Below are positions 50,451 through 61,103 of a stretch of 64,000 nucleotides of DNA, piece after piece (positions within the stretch are counted from its first letter, which is position 1; each line of letters starts with the position of its first letter). Below the pieces are notes generated by a model. That model did no database searches, had not been told where the DNA came from, and saw nothing but the letters and a program-made list of their open reading frames with translations. The stretch lies in contig JAFAFL010000019.1 in NCBI GenBank assembly GCA_023423535.1, forward strand, positions 1-64,000, in the 5' to 3' direction. The DNA comes from Pseudomonadota bacterium (GTDB lineage: Bacteria > Myxococcota > Myxococcia > Myxococcales > Myxococcaceae). Made by a program: the position numbers and the translations under genes.

Positions 50451-51356
50451 TCAGCTCGGGGGGAAGAGCTCGCGGCGCGCGGTCTCCAGCAGCGCCACCA
50501 CTGCGGGATGCTTGAGCCGGCGCTCGACGGAGATGGCGTAGTAGCGCTCGGAGACGTCCGGGATCTCGCCGACGAGCTCCACGCCGTACTGCGCGCGCAC
50601 CTGGGCCGCGACGGCCATGGGCGCGGGGAAGAGGCCGATGCCGTCGGCGCCGAAGACCTTCAGGAGCGCGCTGTCCTCGAACTCGCCGAGGACCTGCGGA
50701 CGGATGGCGCTCTTCGAGAGCCACTGGTCGATGGCGCGGCGCAGCGGGAGCTGCTCGAGGGGGAGGAGCACCGGCGCGCCGTCGAGGGAGCGCGGGAAGT
50801 TCTTGCGGCGGGCGCGGGCGAGCGACGGCGTGCCGAAGATGCCCACGCCGCATTCACCCAGCAGGTGGTTGAAGGCGCGGACCGAGCTGCCGGGAGGCAC
50901 CGGAGCGTCGGCGATGACCACGTCCAGCGTGTGCATCGACAGCTCGGCGAGCAGCTTGTCGTACGAGTCCTCGCGGCAGACGAGGCGCACCGGGAGGGAG
51001 AGCTTCAGCGCGGGCTCGAGCAACTGCCGCACGATGAGCTTGGGGACCGCGTTGGCGATGCCGACGTTGAAGCGGACGGACCTGCCGCCTGCCCGGTCCT
51101 TCACCGTGTCCACCAGCTCGCGGCCGAGGGAGAAGATCTCCTCCGCGTAGCCGTACACCACGCGGCCCATGTCGGTGAGCACCAGCTTGCGCCCCGAGCG
51201 GGTGAAGAGCTGCTCGCCGAGCGACTCCTCCAGCGCCCGGAGCTGCGCGCTGAGCGTGGGGTGGGTGACGTGGAGAACCTTCCCCGCCTGGGTGAGGCCG
51301 CCCTCCCGCGCGACGACCCAGAAGTAGAGGAGGTGGTGGTAGTTCAGCCATTCCAT
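50451..51356 (-). CDS. LysR-family transcriptional regulator (NhaR-like)
   Basis: A 301-residue LysR activator. The winged helix-turn-helix is at 1-65 (WLNYHHLLYFWVVAREGGLT, then HVTHPTLSAQLRALE), and the effector domain follows from about 90. The WLNYHHLLYFW start is characteristic of NhaR-type regulators, which respond to Na+ or alkaline pH in characterised species. It is divergent from the TerC-like gene with 130 bases between, the layout of a LysR protein and its target. A candidate operator is at 51391. Confidence 0.87.
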   Translation of the reverse strand: MEWLNYHHLLYFWVVAREGGLTQAGKVLHVTHPTLSAQLRALEESLGEQLFTRSGRKLVLTDMGRVVYGYAEEIFSLGRELVDTVKDRAGGRSVRFNVGIANAVPKLIVRQLLEPALKLSLPVRLVCREDSYDKLLAELSMHTLDVVIADAPVPPGSSVRAFNHLLGECGVGIFGTPSLARARRKNFPRSLDGAPVLLPLEQLPLRRAIDQWLSKSAIRPQVLGEFEDSALLKVFGADGIGLFPAPMAVAAQVRAQYGVELVGEIPDVSERYYAISVERRLKHPAVVALLETARRELFPPS

Positions 51357-51390
51357 GCGCCGACGATATGTCGGCAGGAACGACAGTTCG

Positions 51391-51412
51391 CGTCTTCATT
51401 TCGGAAAAGACG
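51391..51412. promoter_or_regulatory. Candidate LysR operator between nhaR-like and terC-like genes
   Basis: CGTCTT and AAGACG form a 6-bp inverted repeat separated by ten bases, a spacing compatible with a LysR box. A second small palindrome, CGAC-gatat-GTCG, lies at 51361-51373 beside the regulator start. Both are inferred from symmetry alone. Confidence 0.38.
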
Positions 51413-51486
51413 ACGGATGGGGCCGCCCTTAGCTTGTGCGCGTCTGCGGCATTTCGAGCCGCGCATTCGAAAGGGAGAAGACGACC

Positions 51487-52437
51487 GTGGAGTTGACGAG
51501 CATAGGGAGCCCGGGGCTCTGGGCAGGGTTCATCCTCTTCGTGCTGGCGATGCTGGCGCTGGACCTGGGCGTGTTTCACCGCAAGGCCCACGTGGTGTCC
51601 TTCCGCGAGGCGGGCATCTGGAGCGCGGTGTGGATCGGGCTCGCGCTGCTGTTCGGCGCCGGCGTGTGGCTGAAGGCGGGACCCGAGCCGGGGATGCAGT
51701 ACCTGACCGGCTACCTCATCGAGAAGTCGCTCTCGATCGACAACATCTTCGTCTTCGTCATCATCTTCTCGTCGCTGTCGATCCCGGCGCTCTACCAGCA
51801 CCGGGTGCTCTTCTGGGGCATCCTCAGCGCGCTCGTCCTGCGCGCGGTGATGATCTTCGCGGGCGCGGCGGCGCTGGAGCGCTTCCACTGGCTCATCTAC
51901 GTCTTCGGCGCGTTCCTCATCTTCACCGGCGTGAAGCTGTTCCTCGTCTGGAAGAAGGGTGACGACGCGGACCCGTCCGAGAGCTGGTTCATGCGGCTGG
52001 CGCGCAAGGTCATCCCCACCACCGAGAAGCTCGACGGCGACCGCTTCTTCACGCGGGTCAACGGCCGCTGGCTGGGGACGCCGCTGCTGATGGCGCTGCT
52101 GCTGGTGGAGGTGACGGACGTCATCTTCGCGCTCGACTCCATCCCGGCGATCTTCGCCATCACGCGCGATCCGTTCATCGTCTTCACCTCGAACATCTTC
52201 GCCATCCTCGGCCTGCGCAGCCTCTTCTTCCTCCTCGCGGGGATGGTCGAGCGCTTCAGCTACCTGAAGGTCGGCCTGTCCGCGGTGCTGGTGTTCGTCG
52301 GCGCGAAGATGGCGCTCATCGACTTCGTGAAGCTGCCGCCGCCGGTGTCGCTGGCGATCATCGCCGCGCTGCTCGGTGGGTCGCTGCTCGCCTCGTGGCT
52401 GAAGACGCGGGGGGCGAAGCCGGCGGGCGTTTCCTGA
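51487..52437 (+). CDS. TerC/Alx family membrane protein
   Basis: A 316-residue protein with about eight membrane segments. TerC signatures are GYLIEKSLSIDNIFVFVIIF and LLLVEVTDVIFALDSIPAIFA, with their acidic residues in the membrane. Alx/TerC proteins are linked to manganese export, alkaline pH response and metal loading of secreted enzymes. The GTG at 51487 is chosen because GGGAG lies 10 bases upstream; an upstream GTG at 51436 is less likely. Divergent from an NhaR-like regulator, which may control it in response to pH or ions. Confidence 0.88.
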   Translation: MELTSIGSPGLWAGFILFVLAMLALDLGVFHRKAHVVSFREAGIWSAVWIGLALLFGAGVWLKAGPEPGMQYLTGYLIEKSLSIDNIFVFVIIFSSLSIPALYQHRVLFWGILSALVLRAVMIFAGAAALERFHWLIYVFGAFLIFTGVKLFLVWKKGDDADPSESWFMRLARKVIPTTEKLDGDRFFTRVNGRWLGTPLLMALLLVEVTDVIFALDSIPAIFAITRDPFIVFTSNIFAILGLRSLFFLLAGMVERFSYLKVGLSAVLVFVGAKMALIDFVKLPPPVSLAIIAALLGGSLLASWLKTRGAKPAGVS

Positions 52438-52560
52438 CCCGGGAGCGGGCAAAGACACCTGCTCGCGAGGCTGCGTCGCTCCGAGCGCACAGTGGGCCCG
52501 GGCTGGACTGCACGTTGCAGAAGCGCGCTTCGGATCCCCTTCGAGGGGAAGGAGCCGACG

Positions 52561-54618
<2,058 letters not shown>

Positions 54619-54638
54619 GCACGTGCGCCTGCAGACTT

Positions 54639-54683
54639 CCCCGCCCGGGCGCGATGGGCGATCCTGTGGCGCCCCGGGCGGGG
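54639..54683 (+). terminator. Strong GC hairpin after the chemoreceptor gene
   Basis: CCCCGCCCGGG-CGC and GCG-CCCCGGGCGGGG pair over 11 bp, then 3 bp after one bulged base, around a 17-base loop. It begins 20 bases after the chemoreceptor stop. No T tract follows, so it may act as a Rho-aided terminator or mRNA-protecting structure. Confidence 0.42.
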
Positions 54684-54746
54684 CCTCGAGGCCTACCCGC
54701 GGAGAGGGCTTCTTCGTGCGGCCACCGGCCGGGGCAGGATGGCGTG

Positions 54747-55466
54747 ATGTACTGGATCATCGTGGCCGCGACGTGCGCGTTCGGTGGGTTCTTCGTCGTC
54801 AACGGGCACCGGCGCCGCGTGCTGCACAACCTCATCGTGAACACGAGGACGACGCCCGTGGGGCGGCTGCGTGAGGGACGGGTCGAAGTGAAGGGCCAGG
54901 TCCTCTCCACCGACCCCTCTCTGCAGAGCCCTTTCTCCGGCACGCCCTGCGCGTACTTCTCCTTCCGCGTGGACGAACTGGTGAGTCGCAACAGGTCGCG
55001 CAGATGGGTGAACCGAGTCACCGACACATCGGACGCTCTCGCACTCGTCCGTGATGAGACGGGCGAGGTGGAGGTGGACCTGAGGCGGGCGGAGCTTCAC
55101 CTGGCGAGGGATCACGCCGGGAGCCGCGCGCTGTTCGAGCGCAACGACGAGCGGCTGCGCGAGGTGCTGCAAGCTCGGTACGGCTTCGACGCGAAGGGGC
55201 TCTTCTTCGAGAAGGACCTTCGCTTCGCGGAGAAGGTGCTCGAGGAGGGGGACGAGGTGTACGTACTCGGGACCGCCCGCCGCACCGCTGACGGCCGCTG
55301 GGTTGTGGAGCCGGGAGCGGATGGGGTCCTCCTCGTCTCCGACCTCCAGGAGGAGACGCTGGCGGAGAAGGTGGCGGGCAGTGGATGGCTCTGGACCTTC
55401 GCCGGGATCGCCTGCTTTTTCGGCGCAGCGGTCGTGGCCGTGGCGTTCGGCGAAATCGGGTTCTGA
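54747..55466 (+). CDS. Membrane protein with GIDE domain (MULAN-like)
   Basis: A 239-residue protein with an N-terminal membrane segment (YWIIVAATCAFGGFFVVNGH), a soluble domain containing GRVEVKGQVLSTDPSLQSPF and GTPCAYFSFRVDEL, and a C-terminal membrane segment (WLWTFAGIACFFGAAVVAVA). The middle resembles the GIDE/BAM-like domain of the mitochondrial E3 ligase MULAN, but there is no RING finger, so it is not a ubiquitin ligase. Bacterial members are common and uncharacterised. The ATG at 54747 gives the first segment; it ends four bases before the peptide-transport operon, with which it may be transcribed. Confidence 0.68.
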   Translation: MYWIIVAATCAFGGFFVVNGHRRRVLHNLIVNTRTTPVGRLREGRVEVKGQVLSTDPSLQSPFSGTPCAYFSFRVDELVSRNRSRRWVNRVTDTSDALALVRDETGEVEVDLRRAELHLARDHAGSRALFERNDERLREVLQARYGFDAKGLFFEKDLRFAEKVLEEGDEVYVLGTARRTADGRWVVEPGADGVLLVSDLQEETLAEKVAGSGWLWTFAGIACFFGAAVVAVAFGEIGF

Positions 55467-55470
55467 GCGC

Positions 55471-57207
55471 GTGAAGCGAGTCCCCCGCATCAGCCCGTTC
55501 GCCCGCGTGCCGAGTCGTCTCTCCACATGCTCGCTCGTGGCGGCGGTGCTCCTCATGGCGGGCGGTGCCGGATGCGGTGCGTGCGGGCTGCAGGGGGAGC
55601 AGGGGATCAAGGTCGTGGTGCCGGCGATGCCCACCACGCTCGACTGGAGCACCTCGGATCCGACGAGCTGGGTGAACTATCCGGTGATGCTCGCCACGCA
55701 GCGCGGGCTGACGTCGCTGGGCCCGGACCATTCGCCGCAGCCGGGCCTGGCGGAGCGGTGGGAGCGCGAGACGCTGCCCGATGGGCGCGAGCGCTACGTG
55801 TTCCACCTCCGCCGCGACGTGAGGTGGTCGGACGGGGTGACGCCGCTGACCGCGAGGGACTTCGTGGTGGGCTGGCGGCGCGCGGCAGTGGGGCTCGAGC
55901 GCGGGGACATGGGAGACGTGTCCGGCGTGCGCGAGGTGATGGCGCTGCTCGCGGCCCAGGCACCGCGTGAGGAGGTGCAACGCGCGCTGGAGGGAGTCGG
56001 CGTGCGGGCGCTGGATGAGCACACGCTGGAGGTGCTGCTGCGCTCGCCTCGCAGCTATTTCCTCGCGCGGCTCGCCAACGTGTACCTGTTCTTTCCCGCT
56101 CCCGCGAAGGCGCTGGAGGGGCTCGATGAGGACGGCGCGCGCGCGTACTTCGACCGGCCGAAGGACGGACACCCGCTCGCGCTCGGGCCGTGGCGGGTCG
56201 AGGCGTGGGACCGCGCGGGAGAACGCGTGCGGCTGCGACGCAATGGGCACACCGCGTTCCCACCTGCCAGGGTCGGGGAGGCCGGGATGGTGCAGCCGGA
56301 GCTCGTGACGCTGATGCGAAGCGAGATCGGCTCGGCGCTCTACAAGCGGAACCGCGCCCAGTTCGTGTTCATCGACAACGCGGCGGCCCTGCGACAGGAG
56401 CGGCCGGCGGACCTGCAGAGAAGGCCGCTGCTCTCCACCTACTTCGTGGGCATCAACACGCAGCGACCCGGGCTCGATCGGCCCGAGGTGCGGCGCGCGC
56501 TGGCGATGGCGATCGACCGCGAGGCGCTGCTGGCGGACCTGCTTCCCGCGGCGCGCACGAGCCGGACGCTGCTGCCTCGGGATCTGCCGGGGGCGGCGAC
56601 TGCCGAGGAGGAGGAGCGGCTCGTGGGAGAGGACCCTGACGCGGCGCGTGCGGCGCTGCAGGGCGCTTTCGGCGACAGGCCGCTGCGGCTCATCTACCGC
56701 GCGGGAGAGTCCTTCGTGCCGGAGGTGGCGATCGTCGAGCGGCTGAAGGCGCAGCTCGCACGCGTGGGCGTGAAGGTCGAACTCGAGCCGCGCTACGACT
56801 TCTCGTCCGAGCTCGCCCGGAAGGGACCGGACGGCGTGCGGACGTGGGACCTCTACGTGCGCAGGGTCGGCGCGGACTACGCGCACCCGAACACCTTCTT
56901 CACGCTCTTCAACTCCACCGGGAACCACCACACGGGCTGGGAGACCATCGACGGGGGGGCTCCCATCCGTCGCTTCGAGGCGCTGCTGTCGAGAGCGGAC
57001 GCGGAGCCGGACATGGAGAGGGCCCGGCCGCTCTACGTCGAAGCACAAGCGCTGCTTCTCAAAGAGGCGGCAGTGATAATCCCCATCTATCACCCGGACC
57101 GGTACTTCCGACGGGCGCCGGCGTTGAGCGGGCTGGAGGTGGACCCGTTCAACTTCCTCTCGCTGCGAGACCTCGTCGTGCGTGACGAACCGGAGACGTC
57201 GCGGTGA
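55471..57207 (+). CDS. Peptide ABC transporter substrate-binding protein (SBP_bac_5)
   Basis: A 578-residue extracytoplasmic solute-binding protein of the OppA/DppA class. A long N-terminal signal peptide (possible lipoprotein Cys near GGAGC) is followed by PTTLDWSTSDPTSWVNYPVM and the class motif PGLAERWERETLPDGRERYVFHL, with YFVGINTQRPGLDRPEVRRA in the second lobe. It likely captures oligopeptides and passes them to the two permeases immediately downstream. It starts at a GTG four bases after the previous stop, and its own stop overlaps the next GTG (GTGA). Confidence 0.88.
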   Translation: MKRVPRISPFARVPSRLSTCSLVAAVLLMAGGAGCGACGLQGEQGIKVVVPAMPTTLDWSTSDPTSWVNYPVMLATQRGLTSLGPDHSPQPGLAERWERETLPDGRERYVFHLRRDVRWSDGVTPLTARDFVVGWRRAAVGLERGDMGDVSGVREVMALLAAQAPREEVQRALEGVGVRALDEHTLEVLLRSPRSYFLARLANVYLFFPAPAKALEGLDEDGARAYFDRPKDGHPLALGPWRVEAWDRAGERVRLRRNGHTAFPPARVGEAGMVQPELVTLMRSEIGSALYKRNRAQFVFIDNAAALRQERPADLQRRPLLSTYFVGINTQRPGLDRPEVRRALAMAIDREALLADLLPAARTSRTLLPRDLPGAATAEEEERLVGEDPDAARAALQGAFGDRPLRLIYRAGESFVPEVAIVERLKAQLARVGVKVELEPRYDFSSELARKGPDGVRTWDLYVRRVGADYAHPNTFFTLFNSTGNHHTGWETIDGGAPIRRFEALLSRADAEPDMERARPLYVEAQALLLKEAAVIIPIYHPDRYFRRAPALSGLEVDPFNFLSLRDLVVRDEPETSR

Positions 57208-58094
57208 TCCGCCTCGTGCTCCTGCGCGCGCTGCGTCAACTGGCGATCGTCCCGATCGTCGCGGTGGCCTCGTACTGGCTGATGGCGCTGTTGCCGCTGC
57301 AGGTGGACGACGAGCAGAAGCAGGCGCTGCCGCCGGAGCTGATGGCCTCGTATCGGAAGGACCTCGGGCTCGGGGAGCCGTTCGGGTTCCTGCGACCGTG
57401 GGAGAAGCTGTTCCGCGGCGAGCGGCTGGGCACGAGCGCGCAGGGCGTCACCGGTGAGGAACTCCTGTTGAAGCTCTCCGGCAGCGTGGCGGTGGGCGGG
57501 TTCGCGTTGGCGCTGGCCCTCGTGTGGGCCGTGCTGTGGGCGCTGCTGCGCGTGCTCTGGGTGGAGAAGCGCTTCCCGCGAGCGGGCGAGCTCATCCCTG
57601 CCATCGCCTTCGGCACGCCCGTCTTCATCCCCGCGCTGCTCATCGCACCCACCGTCGCCGAAGCGGGCCACCTGCTGCCGGAGCTCGGCGCGGCGCTGGT
57701 CATTTCGATCTGGCCGGGCGTGCTGATGGGGACGCTGCTCGCGGACGCGCTGCGCGAGGAGCTCAAGCGCGAGTACGTGCGCACCGCGGTGGGGAAGGGG
57801 CTGTCGCGGCCGTTCGTGCTGCGCCGGCACGTGCTCCCCAATGTGCTGCCGGTGTTGCTCGATGCATTGGGGCCGGTGGCGACGGCGCTGCTCGCAGGTT
57901 CGTTTGCCGCGGAGCGCGTGCTCGGGCTGCCGTACTTCGGTCAGCTCTACGTGGTCGCGGTGCTGCAGAAGCAGGTGGCGGTGGTCGTCGTGGCCACGAC
58001 CGTGTTCGCCTCGATCCTCGTGATCGTCACCACGCTGGTGGAGCTGGTGCGGCTCGGCGTGGACCCGCGCAGCCGCGAGGAGCGCGCGCAGTGA
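57204..58094 (+). CDS. ABC transporter permease, OppB/DppB-like
   Basis: A 296-residue inner-membrane permease with about six membrane segments. The EAA loop that contacts the ATPase is seen as REYVRTAVGKGLSRPFVLRRHV, and a large periplasmic loop after the first segment is typical of OppB proteins, as is YFGQLYVVAV near the end. It starts at a GTG overlapping the preceding TGA and ends with its own TGA overlapping the next GTG, so binding protein and both permeases are coupled. The partner ATPases are not encoded here. Confidence 0.88.
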   Translation: MIRLVLLRALRQLAIVPIVAVASYWLMALLPLQVDDEQKQALPPELMASYRKDLGLGEPFGFLRPWEKLFRGERLGTSAQGVTGEELLLKLSGSVAVGGFALALALVWAVLWALLRVLWVEKRFPRAGELIPAIAFGTPVFIPALLIAPTVAEAGHLLPELGAALVISIWPGVLMGTLLADALREELKREYVRTAVGKGLSRPFVLRRHVLPNVLPVLLDALGPVATALLAGSFAAERVLGLPYFGQLYVVAVLQKQVAVVVVATTVFASILVIVTTLVELVRLGVDPRSREERAQ

Positions 58095-58909
58095 CCGCCC
58101 CCGGTAAGCCAAGAGGCCTCAACGTCGGGCTGTGGCTGCTCGTCTTCCTGGCAGTGGCCTCGTTCACGCTCGGCGCGCTCTTTCCGCAGGCGCTCCGGGA
58201 CACCTGCCCGTTCGGCAACGACGTGCTGCGGCCGGACCAGAGCGTGTGCGAGCTCGCGTTCGGCGGGCTGTGGGTGTCGCTCTTCGTCGGGCTCTCCGCG
58301 GGCGCGCTCTCCACGATCATCGGTCTGGGCGTTGCGGCGGCGGCGCGCGGAATCGGCGGACTCTTCGAGCGCTGGACGATGCGTCTGGCGGACTCCTTCT
58401 TCGCGTTGCCGGACGTGCTGGTGCTGATGGTGCTGCAGCTGGCGGGGCAGATGCTCGGGGACTTGAACCCTTCGCTGAAGCTCTCGCCGGCGCTGCTGAT
58501 GGTCGTGTCCCTGGCGATCATCGGCTGGGCAGGGCCTTCGCGGATGTTCCGCAACCGGCTCGCCTCGCTGGAGTCGCAGGAGTACGTCTCCGCCGCGCGC
58601 GCCCTGGGTTCTTCACCGTGGCACGTGCTCACGCGCCACCTGTGGCCGGCGCTCCGACCGTTCGCGCTGGCGCTGTTTCTCAGCCGAGTCCCCGCCGCGA
58701 TCCTCGCCGAGAGCACCGTCTCGTTCTTCGGCATCGCGCGAATGGAGCCGATGTCGCTGGGGCGCTACCTCGGCACCAGCTACGCGAGCCTCGTGTACGA
58801 GGGCGGCGCGCGCATCGTGCTCCCGGCGTGGGGACTGCTCGTGCTGGTGGTGCTCAGCGCCACGCTCGCTTCGCGGAGTGCGACCGCTGCCGGATCAAGG
58901 GCGCGCTGA
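58091..58909 (+). CDS. ABC transporter permease, OppC/DppC-like
   Basis: A 272-residue permease with about six membrane segments. The EAA loop reads EYVSAARALGSSPWHVLTRHL, ending LWPALRPFALALF, as in OppC/DppC. The first segment is preceded by a short cytoplasmic tail. It begins at a GTG overlapping the stop of the OppB-like gene. It closes the operon; the response-regulator gene downstream is separated by about 80 bases. No OppD/OppF ATPase gene follows, unlike most such loci. Confidence 0.88.
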   Translation: MTAPGKPRGLNVGLWLLVFLAVASFTLGALFPQALRDTCPFGNDVLRPDQSVCELAFGGLWVSLFVGLSAGALSTIIGLGVAAAARGIGGLFERWTMRLADSFFALPDVLVLMVLQLAGQMLGDLNPSLKLSPALLMVVSLAIIGWAGPSRMFRNRLASLESQEYVSAARALGSSPWHVLTRHLWPALRPFALALFLSRVPAAILAESTVSFFGIARMEPMSLGRYLGTSYASLVYEGGARIVLPAWGLLVLVVLSATLASRSATAAGSRAR

Positions 58910-58991
58910 GCGCCTGCTCGCCCTCCGCTCGGGCGACACGCGCGGATGATCCCCTGCCTTCCGAGTTGTTCGATCAGGACGAAGGTTGACC

Positions 58992-59441
58992 ATGATCATG
59001 AGCGACGCGACGACGACAGAAATCGAAGAGACGACGCGGACCGCCGAGGCCGACAAGCTCCGCAAGGAGGAGGTCCGCCGGTCGGTACTGCTCGTGGAGG
59101 ACGATCCCGCGAACCGCGAGGCGCTGCAGGAGATCCTCGAGGGCTGGGGCTACGAGGTCCTGCCGATGTGCTCCGCCGAGGAGGCCGAGTACGCGATCCG
59201 CCGCCGCCGGCCGGACGTTGCGCTGGTGGACGTGTACCTGCCGGGCAAGAGCGGCTCGAAGCTCATGTCCCGGCTGCGCGAGAAGTTTCCGGACCTCGTG
59301 CTCATCGGCATGAGCGGGCTCGGGGACGCGGCGATGGCGCGCTCGGTGAAGGGCGTGGGCGCGGACCTCTTCATCGGCAAGCCGATCGAGCTCGACGCGC
59401 TGGCCGACGCGCTGAAGGCGTCGCACCGAAGTTGGCACTGA
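58992..59441 (+). CDS. Single-domain response regulator
   Basis: A 149-residue protein consisting of a charged N-terminal stretch (about 28 residues) and one receiver domain. The acidic pair is LLVEDD, the phosphoacceptor is Asp80 in VALVDVYLPGKSG, the switch position is Ser in IGMSGLGD, and the conserved Lys is in FIGKPIEL. No output domain is present, so it acts in phosphorelay, chemotaxis-like or protein-interaction signalling. The ATG at 58992 has AAGG seven bases upstream; an ATG at 58998 is also possible. It lies alone and convergent with the oxidoreductase gene. Confidence 0.87.
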   Translation: MIMSDATTTEIEETTRTAEADKLRKEEVRRSVLLVEDDPANREALQEILEGWGYEVLPMCSAEEAEYAIRRRRPDVALVDVYLPGKSGSKLMSRLREKFPDLVLIGMSGLGDAAMARSVKGVGADLFIGKPIELDALADALKASHRSWH

Positions 59442-59464
59442 GGGCCGCGCCGCGCGGGGCTCAG
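59438..59464. terminator. Hairpin spanning two convergent stop codons
   Basis: CTGAG and CTCAG form the outer stem and CCGCG/CGCGG an inner stem, separated by a 2x2 GG-GG internal loop. The left arm contains the TGA of the response regulator and the right arm the TGA (minus strand) of the oxidoreductase. No T tract is present. Confidence 0.42.
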
Positions 59465-60486
59465 CGTTCGCAGTCGAAGATGACCTTGCCCACGTTCTTG
59501 CGGTCCTGGATGTAGCGGTGGGCCGCGGGTCCTTCGCTGAGGCCGAAGACGCGATCGACGTGCGGAGCGATCTCTCCGCGCTCGTAGAGCTCGAGGATCT
59601 TGCCCATGTGTTTCGGCAGGAGCCACGCCTCGTTCCAGAGGTGCCCGAGGTTCACGCCGCTCACGGTCTTGTTCTCGCTCATGAGGTTCATGGGCGTGAA
59701 GAACTTCGTGTGCGTGAGCTGCGACGCGACGCGGAAGAGGTTGCGCTTCTCGCCGCCGACCATGTTCGCCCAGCCGAAACACACGAGGTGTCCCGCCGGC
59801 GCGAGCAGCGCGTAGTTCTTCGCCCAGTCCGGTCCACCGAGCGCATCGAGGATGAGATCGACGCCGCGCCCACCGGTGATGCGGCGCACCTCTTCCGCGT
59901 AGTCCTGGGTGCGGTAGTCGATCGGATGCTGCACGCCCCACTCGCGCAGCAGCCCGTGCTTCGACGCGGACGAGGTGCCGAACAGCTCCACGCCTTCGAC
60001 CTGCTTGCAGAGCTGGATCACCGCCTGGCCCACGCCGCCCGCGGCCATGTGGAGGAGCACGCGCGCGCCGGGCTTCAGCGAGTGGACCCAGAAGAGGATG
60101 TGGTACGCGGTGAGATAGTTCACCGGCATCGCCGCCGCGTGGTCGAAGCTCATCGCGCCGCTGATGGGCGTGGCGAAGGACTCCGGAATCACCGCGCGAT
60201 CCGCGTGACCTCCGAACCGCGTCAGCCCGAGCACGCGCTGGCCCACCTTCACCGTCGTCACGCCGGCACCCACGGCCGCGACCGTGCCCGCGACCTCGTA
60301 GCCCACCGTCATCGGCGGCTTCGGCGCGTCGGGATAGAGGCCCACGCGCGCGGACACTTCGGCGAAGTTGAGACCTGCCCTCGCCACGTGGATGAGGACC
60401 TCGCCCGGACCGGGCGCCGGATCGGGTGACTCGCGGACCTGCAGCACTTCGGGACCGCCGTAGCGGGTGATGACGAGCGCTCGCAT
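59461..60486 (-). CDS. Zinc-independent quinone oxidoreductase-like protein (MDR family)
   Basis: A 341-residue medium-chain dehydrogenase/reductase of the quinone oxidoreductase or VAT-1 type. GYEVAGTVAAVGAGVT is the MDR signature, the Rossmann turn is AAGGVGQAVIQLCK, and GGRGVDLILDALGG precedes the C-terminal catalytic lobe. No zinc ligands are seen. NADPH-dependent reduction of quinones or enones is the expected chemistry. The start is the ATG at 60486; a start nine codons upstream lacks support. Convergent with the response regulator and divergent from the algH-bolA-grxD cluster. Confidence 0.86.
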   Translation of the reverse strand: MRALVITRYGGPEVLQVRESPDPAPGPGEVLIHVARAGLNFAEVSARVGLYPDAPKPPMTVGYEVAGTVAAVGAGVTTVKVGQRVLGLTRFGGHADRAVIPESFATPISGAMSFDHAAAMPVNYLTAYHILFWVHSLKPGARVLLHMAAGGVGQAVIQLCKQVEGVELFGTSSASKHGLLREWGVQHPIDYRTQDYAEEVRRITGGRGVDLILDALGGPDWAKNYALLAPAGHLVCFGWANMVGGEKRNLFRVASQLTHTKFFTPMNLMSENKTVSGVNLGHLWNEAWLLPKHMGKILELYERGEIAPHVDRVFGLSEGPAAHRYIQDRKNVGKVIFDCER

Positions 60487-60557
60487 GGCCCCTCGTCTAT
60501 CACCGCGACGCACGTGGCGGTTGCGGTGGCGGTGTGGGCTTGTGAGACTTCCCTCCG

Positions 60558-61103
60558 ATGAACGCTCTCGCGCCAGGCTTCCTCATCGCGATGCCGCAGC
60601 TCGGAGATCCGAACTTCAACCGGTCGGTCATCCTCGTGATCGAGCACGGCGAGGGCGGGGCCATGGGCCTCGTGCTCAACCGCGCGGCGCCGCTGACCTT
60701 GAAGGACGTGGCCAACGGGCAGGAGCTGCTCATCGCGGAGTCGCTCGAGGGCGAGCCCATCTATCTGGGCGGTCCTGTGGAACCGCAGCGCGGCTTCGTG
60801 CTGCACGACTCGGCAGAGGTCGAGGAGCGCCACGAGGTGCTGCCCGGCCTCTTCCTCAGCGTGACGATGGACGCGTTCGCGCCGATGTTGAAGCGCGGCG
60901 GGATGAAGCTGCGGTTCTGCCTCGGGTATGCGGGGTGGGGCGCGGGGCAGCTCGAGCAGGAGATTTCGCAGGGCGCATGGCTCTTCACCGAGGCCTCACA
61001 GGGCGCGGTATTGGAGGGCGATGCGGAGAAGCTGTGGGAGGACACGCTGCGGAGCATGGGCGTGGACCCCGCGATGTTGTTTCAGGCGAAGGGCGTGAAC
61101 TGA
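60558..61103 (+). CDS. YqgE/AlgH family protein
   Basis: A 181-residue protein of the YqgE/AlgH (UPF0301) family: APGFLIAMPQLGDPNFNRSV at the start, GAMGLVLNR, YLGGPVEPQRGFVLH and RFCLGYAGWGAGQLEQEI are diagnostic. Function is unknown; the name comes from an alginate phenotype in Pseudomonas. Its TGA shares a base with the bolA ATG (TGATG), so it is coupled to the BolA-glutaredoxin pair. Confidence 0.9.
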   Translation: MNALAPGFLIAMPQLGDPNFNRSVILVIEHGEGGAMGLVLNRAAPLTLKDVANGQELLIAESLEGEPIYLGGPVEPQRGFVLHDSAEVEERHEVLPGLFLSVTMDAFAPMLKRGGMKLRFCLGYAGWGAGQLEQEISQGAWLFTEASQGAVLEGDAEKLWEDTLRSMGVDPAMLFQAKGVN

